Below, in pieces: positions 13,688 to 17,396 of a stretch of DNA of 17,396 nucleotides. The first letter of the stretch is position 1, and each line of letters begins with the position of its first letter. Below the pieces are notes generated by a model. That model was not told the origin of the DNA, did not search any database, and saw only the letters and a program-made list of their open reading frames with translations. A program made the translations under genes and the position numbers. The DNA is from Bacteroides ovatus (lineage in GTDB: Bacteria; Bacteroidota; Bacteroidia; Bacteroidales; Bacteroidaceae): positions 1 through 17,396 of the forward strand of contig JAUUNK010000099.1 of assembly GCA_030844565.1 (NCBI GenBank), given 5' to 3'.

Positions 13688-13711
13688 TAACAGAATAAAA
13701 TACACAAGTGT

Positions 13712-15049
13712 ATGTTAAAGACATTTTCAATTGGTGGCGTTCATCCACACGAAAATAAATTGTCGGTACATCAGTCTATTGTTAGGGCAGATGTTCCAGC
13801 AAAGGCAGTGATTCTGTTGGGGCAGCACATTGGTGCACCTGCTAAGCCAATAGTTGCCAAAGGTGACATGGTGAAAGTGGGTACTAAAATTGCTGAACCT
13901 GCCGGATTTGTTTCGGCAGCCATTCATTCCTCTGTTAGTGGGAAGGTGGCGAAGATAGATACCATTGTAGATGCTAGCGGCTATGCAAAACCTGCTATTT
14001 ATATTGATGTGGAAGGAGATGAGTGGGAGGAAACCATTGACCGGAGTACGACTCTTATTAAAGAGTGCGATTTGACCCCTGAAGAAATTGTGAAAAAAAT
14101 AGCCGATGCAGGTATTGTAGGGTTGGGAGGTGCATGTTTCCCTACGCAAGTGAAACTTTGTCCTCCTCCTGCATTTAAAGCAGAATGTGTCATTATTAAT
14201 GCTGTAGAATGTGAGCCTTATTTAACTGCAGATCACCAGTTAATGCTTGAATACGCAGAGGAAGTCATGGTAGGAATCTCTATCTTAATGAAGGCGGTAA
14301 AAGTGAACAAGGCGTTTATTGGTATCGAAAATAATAAGCCCGATGCCATTGAATTAATGACAAAAGTTGCTTCCAGCTATGCAGGCATTGAAGTGATACC
14401 TTTGAAAGTGAAGTACCCTCAAGGAGGTGAAAAACAATTGATCGATGCCATAACCAAACGTCAGGTGGCTAGTGGCGCGCTTCCTATCTCCACGGGGGCA
14501 GTAGTCCAAAACGTAGGTACGGCATTCGCTGTTTATCAGGCTGTACAGAAAAACAAACCATTGTTTGAACGAGTAATCACGGTCACTGGTAAATCACTAG
14601 CCAATCCGTCTAACTTCCTGGCACGTATTGGAACCCCTATGCGCCAATTAATTGATGCTTGTGGAGGCCTTCCTGAAGATACGGGGAAAGTGATTGGAGG
14701 AGGTCCGATGATGGGGAAAGCACTGGTGAACATAGATGTACCTACGGCAAAAGGAAGTTCAGGAATATTGATAATGGATCAGAAGGATGCAAAACGTGGG
14801 GAAGCACAGACTTGTATTCGTTGTGCCAAATGTGTTAGTGCTTGTCCGATGGGGTTGGAACCTTATTTATTGGGAGCGTTGTCTGAGAATGGAGACTTTG
14901 AAAGAATGGAAAAAGAAAGAATCATGGATTGTATTGAGTGTGGGTCTTGTCAGTTTACGTGTCCCGCTAACCGTCCTTTGCTTGACTATTGTCGCTTAGG
15001 TAAAGGTAAAGTGGGAGCAATGATTCGTGCACGTCAAGCTAAAAAATAA
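13712..15049 (+). CDS. rnfC: Rnf complex subunit RnfC (FMN, Fe-S, NADH-binding)
   Basis: A 445-residue RnfC, the peripheral subunit related to the 51-kDa NADH dehydrogenase subunit, thought to be the NAD(H) site of Rnf. The opening FSIGGVHPHENK matches the family start. GLGGACFPTQVKL and INAVECEPYLTADHQLMLEY cover the FMN/NADH-binding fold. KYPQGGEKQLI, the GALP-ISTGAVVQNVGTAFAV stretch and GGGPMMGK follow. Two 4Fe-4S motifs close the protein: CIRCAKCVSACP at 368-379 and CIECGSCQFTCP at 407-418. The length matches short RnfC types that lack the long Ala/Lys-rich tail of E. coli RnfC. The 6-base gap to rnfD and the 24-base gap from rnfB fit one operon. Confidence 0.98.
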   Translation: MLKTFSIGGVHPHENKLSVHQSIVRADVPAKAVILLGQHIGAPAKPIVAKGDMVKVGTKIAEPAGFVSAAIHSSVSGKVAKIDTIVDASGYAKPAIYIDVEGDEWEETIDRSTTLIKECDLTPEEIVKKIADAGIVGLGGACFPTQVKLCPPPAFKAECVIINAVECEPYLTADHQLMLEYAEEVMVGISILMKAVKVNKAFIGIENNKPDAIELMTKVASSYAGIEVIPLKVKYPQGGEKQLIDAITKRQVASGALPISTGAVVQNVGTAFAVYQAVQKNKPLFERVITVTGKSLANPSNFLARIGTPMRQLIDACGGLPEDTGKVIGGGPMMGKALVNIDVPTAKGSSGILIMDQKDAKRGEAQTCIRCAKCVSACPMGLEPYLLGALSENGDFERMEKERIMDCIECGSCQFTCPANRPLLDYCRLGKGKVGAMIRARQAKK

Positions 15050-15055
15050 CGAAGT

Positions 15056-16051
15056 ATGGAAAATAAATTAATAGTATCATTATCGCCCCATGTTCACGGT
15101 GGAGACAGCGTACAAAAGAATATGTACGGAGTGCTGATTGCCCTGATACCTGCTTTTATTGTGTCACTTATCTTTTTTGGATTGGGTGCCCTCATAGTTA
15201 CTGCAACGTCGGTGGCTGCTTGTTTATTCTTTGAATGGGCTATCGGCAAGTATTTAATGAAGAAAGAAACAACTACTATTACTGATGGGTCAGCTGTTAT
15301 TACCGGCGTATTGCTGGCTTTCAATCTGCCTTCAAATTTGCCGATCTGGATTATTATCCTTGGCGCTTTGTTTGCTATCGGCGTGAGTAAGATGTCTTTC
15401 GGCGGACTGGGTTGCAATCCGTTTAATCCAGCTTTAGCGGGACGCGTATTTTTATTGCTTTCTTTCCCGGTTCAGATGACTACATGGCCTGTAGTGGGAC
15501 AATTGACAGCTTACACGGACGCTACTACCGCCGCTACTCCATTGGGCATTATGAAGGGAATTATTAAAGGAGCTCCGGGAGTTTCTATTGCAGATTTGCC
15601 TGATGCGTGGAACCTTTTCATTGGTCATAATGGTGGTTGTCTGGGTGAAGTAAGTGCAGCAGCTTTGTTACTCGGGTTACTTTATATGCTATGGAAAAAG
15701 ATTATTACCTGGCATATTCCGGTTTCTATATTAGTGACGGTATTTATATTCTCAGGCCTTATGCATTTGGTGAATCCCGCCTTATATGTATCACCTTTTA
15801 TTCAATTGCTTTCAGGTGGTCTGATGTTAGGTGCTATTTTTATGGCTACCGATTATGTCACTTCGCCGATGAGTAAAAAAGGAATGTTGATTTATGGAGT
15901 GAGTATTGGTGTCCTAACAGTAGTAATCCGTTTATTCGGTGCATATCCTGAAGGTATGTCTTTTGCCATTTTGATTATGAATGCGTTTACTCCATTAATT
16001 AATACTTATTTTAAACCTAAACGCTTTGGGGAGGTAGCAAAGAAGAAATGA
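15056..16051 (+). CDS. rnfD: Rnf complex subunit RnfD (covalent FMN membrane subunit)
   Basis: A 331-residue RnfD, homologous to NqrB, a polytopic membrane subunit with covalently bound FMN and probably part of the ion path. The family landmarks are SPHVHGGDSVQKNMYGVL (10-27), TITDGSAVITGVLLAFNLP (74-92), and GLGCNPFNPALAGRVFLLLSFP (117-138). The flavin attachment segment is TTAATPLG (157-164), where Thr161 is the expected FMN-linked residue. IFMATDYVTSPM and LIRL/FGAYPEGMSFAILIMNAFTPLI follow near the end. Length is normal. It starts 6 bases after rnfC, and its stop overlaps the rnfG start as ATGA, so the two genes are translationally coupled. Confidence 0.97.
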   Translation: MENKLIVSLSPHVHGGDSVQKNMYGVLIALIPAFIVSLIFFGLGALIVTATSVAACLFFEWAIGKYLMKKETTTITDGSAVITGVLLAFNLPSNLPIWIIILGALFAIGVSKMSFGGLGCNPFNPALAGRVFLLLSFPVQMTTWPVVGQLTAYTDATTAATPLGIMKGIIKGAPGVSIADLPDAWNLFIGHNGGCLGEVSAAALLLGLLYMLWKKIITWHIPVSILVTVFIFSGLMHLVNPALYVSPFIQLLSGGLMLGAIFMATDYVTSPMSKKGMLIYGVSIGVLTVVIRLFGAYPEGMSFAILIMNAFTPLINTYFKPKRFGEVAKKK

Positions 16052-16704
16052 AAAAGTTAGAATCATCTTTGAAGAATATGTTACTGGTACTCACTGGAGT
16101 AACAGCTATATCAGTGGCGTTGTTGGCATATGTTAACGAGTTGACCAAGGGACCTATTGCTGAGGCAAACGCTGAAACGCTGAACAAAGCTTTAAAGCAA
16201 GTACTTCCTCCGTATACGAATAACCCTGTGGCAGAATGTGACACTGTCTTTAGCGAGAAAGATGGAAAGAAAGTAGTAGATTTTATCCTTTATCCGGCGA
16301 AAGAAGGTGATAAATGGGTAGGAACTGCTGTTGAAGCTAAATCTATGGGATTTGGTGGAGAATTAAAAGTATTGGTAGGCTTTGATGCTGAAGGACGTAT
16401 CTATAATTATTCTCTTTTGTCACATGCTGAAACTCCGGGTTTGGGTTCTAAAGCTGCCGAGTGGTTTAAGGAGGGGAATAAGGGAAGCATCAAGGGTCTG
16501 AATCCGGGAGAAACTCCGCTGACAGTCAGCAAAGACGGTGGACAGGTGGATGCAATTACAGCTTCTACTATTACTTCCCGTGCTTTTCTGAAAGCTATCA
16601 ATGAAGCCTATATTGCTTATAAAGACAATAGCGGTAAGGACGGAATGGAAGCTGCTCTATCTTCATTCAATGAACAACCTGCTGATTCTATCAGTACTAA
16701 ATAA
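16048..16704 (+). CDS. rnfG: Rnf complex subunit RnfG (FMN-binding periplasmic subunit)
   Basis: A 218-residue RnfG, homologous to NqrC, with one N-terminal membrane anchor (about 9-28) and a periplasmic FMN_bind domain that carries covalent FMN. Typical parts are AVEAKSMGFGGELKVLVGFD (94-113) and SHAETPGLGSKAAEWF (125-140). The flavinylation segment is VDAITASTITSRAF (167-180); Thr174 is the expected acceptor. The family consensus here is D-x-x-S-G-A-T, so Thr171-Ala172-Ser173 is a variant of S-G-A, although the acceptor Thr and the following ITS are kept. The Ser/Asp-rich tail after 200 is hydrophilic. The 4-base ATGA overlap with rnfD shows coupling. The membrane flavin transferase ApbE that attaches FMN is not encoded in the window. 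Confidence 0.95.
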   Translation: MKKLESSLKNMLLVLTGVTAISVALLAYVNELTKGPIAEANAETLNKALKQVLPPYTNNPVAECDTVFSEKDGKKVVDFILYPAKEGDKWVGTAVEAKSMGFGGELKVLVGFDAEGRIYNYSLLSHAETPGLGSKAAEWFKEGNKGSIKGLNPGETPLTVSKDGGQVDAITASTITSRAFLKAINEAYIAYKDNSGKDGMEAALSSFNEQPADSISTK

Positions 16705-16719
16705 GAAAGGAATAAGGAT

Positions 16720-17301
16720 ATGAATAACTTTAAAGTTTTAATGAATGGGATTGTTAAAGAGAATCCTACATTTGTGCTTTTGCTTGGTATGTGTCCTACG
16801 CTAGGGACCACATCTTCAGCCATTAACGGCATGGGTATGGGATTAGCTACGTTGTTTGTGCTTCTTTGCTCGAATGTGGTTATTTCTTCGATTAAGAACA
16901 TAATTCCCGATATGGTGCGTATCCCTGCGTTTATCGTAGTTATCGCTTCTTTTGTAACGTTGTTGCAAATGCTGATGCAAGCATATCAGCCCGATTTATA
17001 TGCTACTTTGGGATTGTTTATCCCTTTGATTGTTGTAAATTGTATTGTGCTGGGGCGTGCGGAAGCTTTCGCAGCTAAGAATACTCCTGTGGCAGCTATG
17101 TTTGATGGTATAGGAATGGGATTAGGATTCACTATTGCCCTTACCTTATTAGGCGCGGTCCGTGAATTTTTAGGTACAGGAAAAATCTTCAATCAGACTC
17201 TTCTTCCGGAAGAATACGGTATGTTGGTGTTTGTCTTAGCGCCAGGTGCTTTTATTGCTTTAGGCTACCTCATTGCTCTAATAAACAGCCTAAAGAAATA
17301 A
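16720..17301 (+). CDS. rnfE: Rnf complex subunit RnfE (NqrD-like)
   Basis: A 193-residue RnfE, homologous to NqrD, an integral membrane subunit with about six helices. Together with RnfA (NqrE homologue) it is thought to hold the buried iron-sulfur centre that carries electrons across the membrane. The two conserved half-sites with the cysteines are present: LLLGMCPTLGTTSSA (20-34; Cys25) and VVNCIVLGRAEAFA (105-118; Cys107). MFDGIGMGLGFTIALTLLGAVREFLGTGKIF is the conserved mid-to-late block. A strong GGAATAAGGAT Shine-Dalgarno-like run precedes the ATG, and rnfG ends 15 bases upstream. Confidence 0.97.
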   Translation: MNNFKVLMNGIVKENPTFVLLLGMCPTLGTTSSAINGMGMGLATLFVLLCSNVVISSIKNIIPDMVRIPAFIVVIASFVTLLQMLMQAYQPDLYATLGLFIPLIVVNCIVLGRAEAFAAKNTPVAAMFDGIGMGLGFTIALTLLGAVREFLGTGKIFNQTLLPEEYGMLVFVLAPGAFIALGYLIALINSLKK

Positions 17302-17324
17302 TTCATAATTTATAATTAATCAAT

Positions 17325-17396
17325 ATGGAATATATATTAATATTCATATCGGCAATTTTTGTTAATAACATAGTATTGTCACAGTTCTTGGGTATT
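17325..17396 (+). CDS. rnfA: Rnf complex subunit RnfA (NqrE-like), N-terminal 24 residues
   Basis: The window ends inside this gene. The visible protein, MEYILIFISAIFVNNIVLSQ followed by FLGI, is the usual RnfA start, and FVNNIVLSQFLG is the conserved first-helix motif. It is the partner of RnfE in the membrane-embedded iron-sulfur site. It starts 23 bases after the rnfE stop, so it completes the rseC-rnfBCDGEA order. The rest of the protein (family length about 190) lies outside the window. Confidence 0.94.
   Translation, partial: MEYILIFISAIFVNNIVLSQFLGI

Noticed and set aside
1..17396. CRISPR array, insertion sequence, prophage, tRNA or other mobile or defence system
   Set aside because: No regularly spaced repeats, transposase or integrase motifs, or cloverleaf sequences were found; gene content is core metabolism.

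Overview
The window looks like chromosomal DNA of a gut Bacteroidales bacterium, most likely Bacteroides or a close relative. The grounds are AT-rich intergenic DNA, copies of the Bacteroides -7 promoter element TAnnTTTG in front of several genes, weak Shine-Dalgarno signals, and a set of housekeeping proteins typical of the group (long-type RnfB, single-chain GcvP of 949 residues, a DUF2582 winged-helix protein, a BrkB/YihY membrane protein). The species cannot be fixed by eye. No tRNA, rRNA, insertion sequence, prophage, CRISPR array or other clear mobile DNA is visible.

Layout. (1) 1-902, plus strand: the 3' end of a methylated-DNA alkyltransferase gene (Ada or Ogt) runs by an ATGA overlap into an exonuclease III/AP endonuclease gene. 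(2) 910-1593, minus: a YjbQ-family protein, then an 84-residue protein of unknown function that carries a duplicated motif. (3) 1671-2485, plus: a C_GCAxxG_C_C-type cysteine protein and a 66-residue winged-helix protein, ending at a strong bidirectional terminator. (4) 2584-3525, minus: a YihY/BrkB membrane protein. (5) 3759-6882, plus: lepA and a CPA-type cation:proton antiporter, separated by a structured 139-base spacer and closed by a terminator that overlaps the antiporter stop codon. (6) 11952-6926, minus: a DUF3298 lipoprotein, rsmG, a glyoxalase-II-like metallo-hydrolase and gcvP, tightly spaced. (7) 12224-17396, plus: rseC-rnfB-rnfC-rnfD-rnfG-rnfE-rnfA (rnfA cut by the window edge).

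How they work together. The Rnf complex oxidises reduced ferredoxin, passes electrons to NAD+ and pumps Na+ or H+ across the inner membrane; every subunit gene is present, with RseC-like protein first. The antiporter 5 kb away could exchange the ion gradients that Rnf builds, but that link is inference. Regions 1 (DNA repair), 5 (translation factor) and 6 (16S rRNA methylation, glycine cleavage) are ordinary core metabolism.

I found no convincing new multi-gene system. The items most worth a second look are non-coding or small: mutually exclusive hairpins between lepA and the antiporter, a nested inverted repeat with a 22-bp-spaced direct repeat in the DUF3298/rseC divergent spacer, a multi-hairpin lepA leader, the duplicated-motif 84-residue protein, and the non-canonical flavinylation motif in RnfG.
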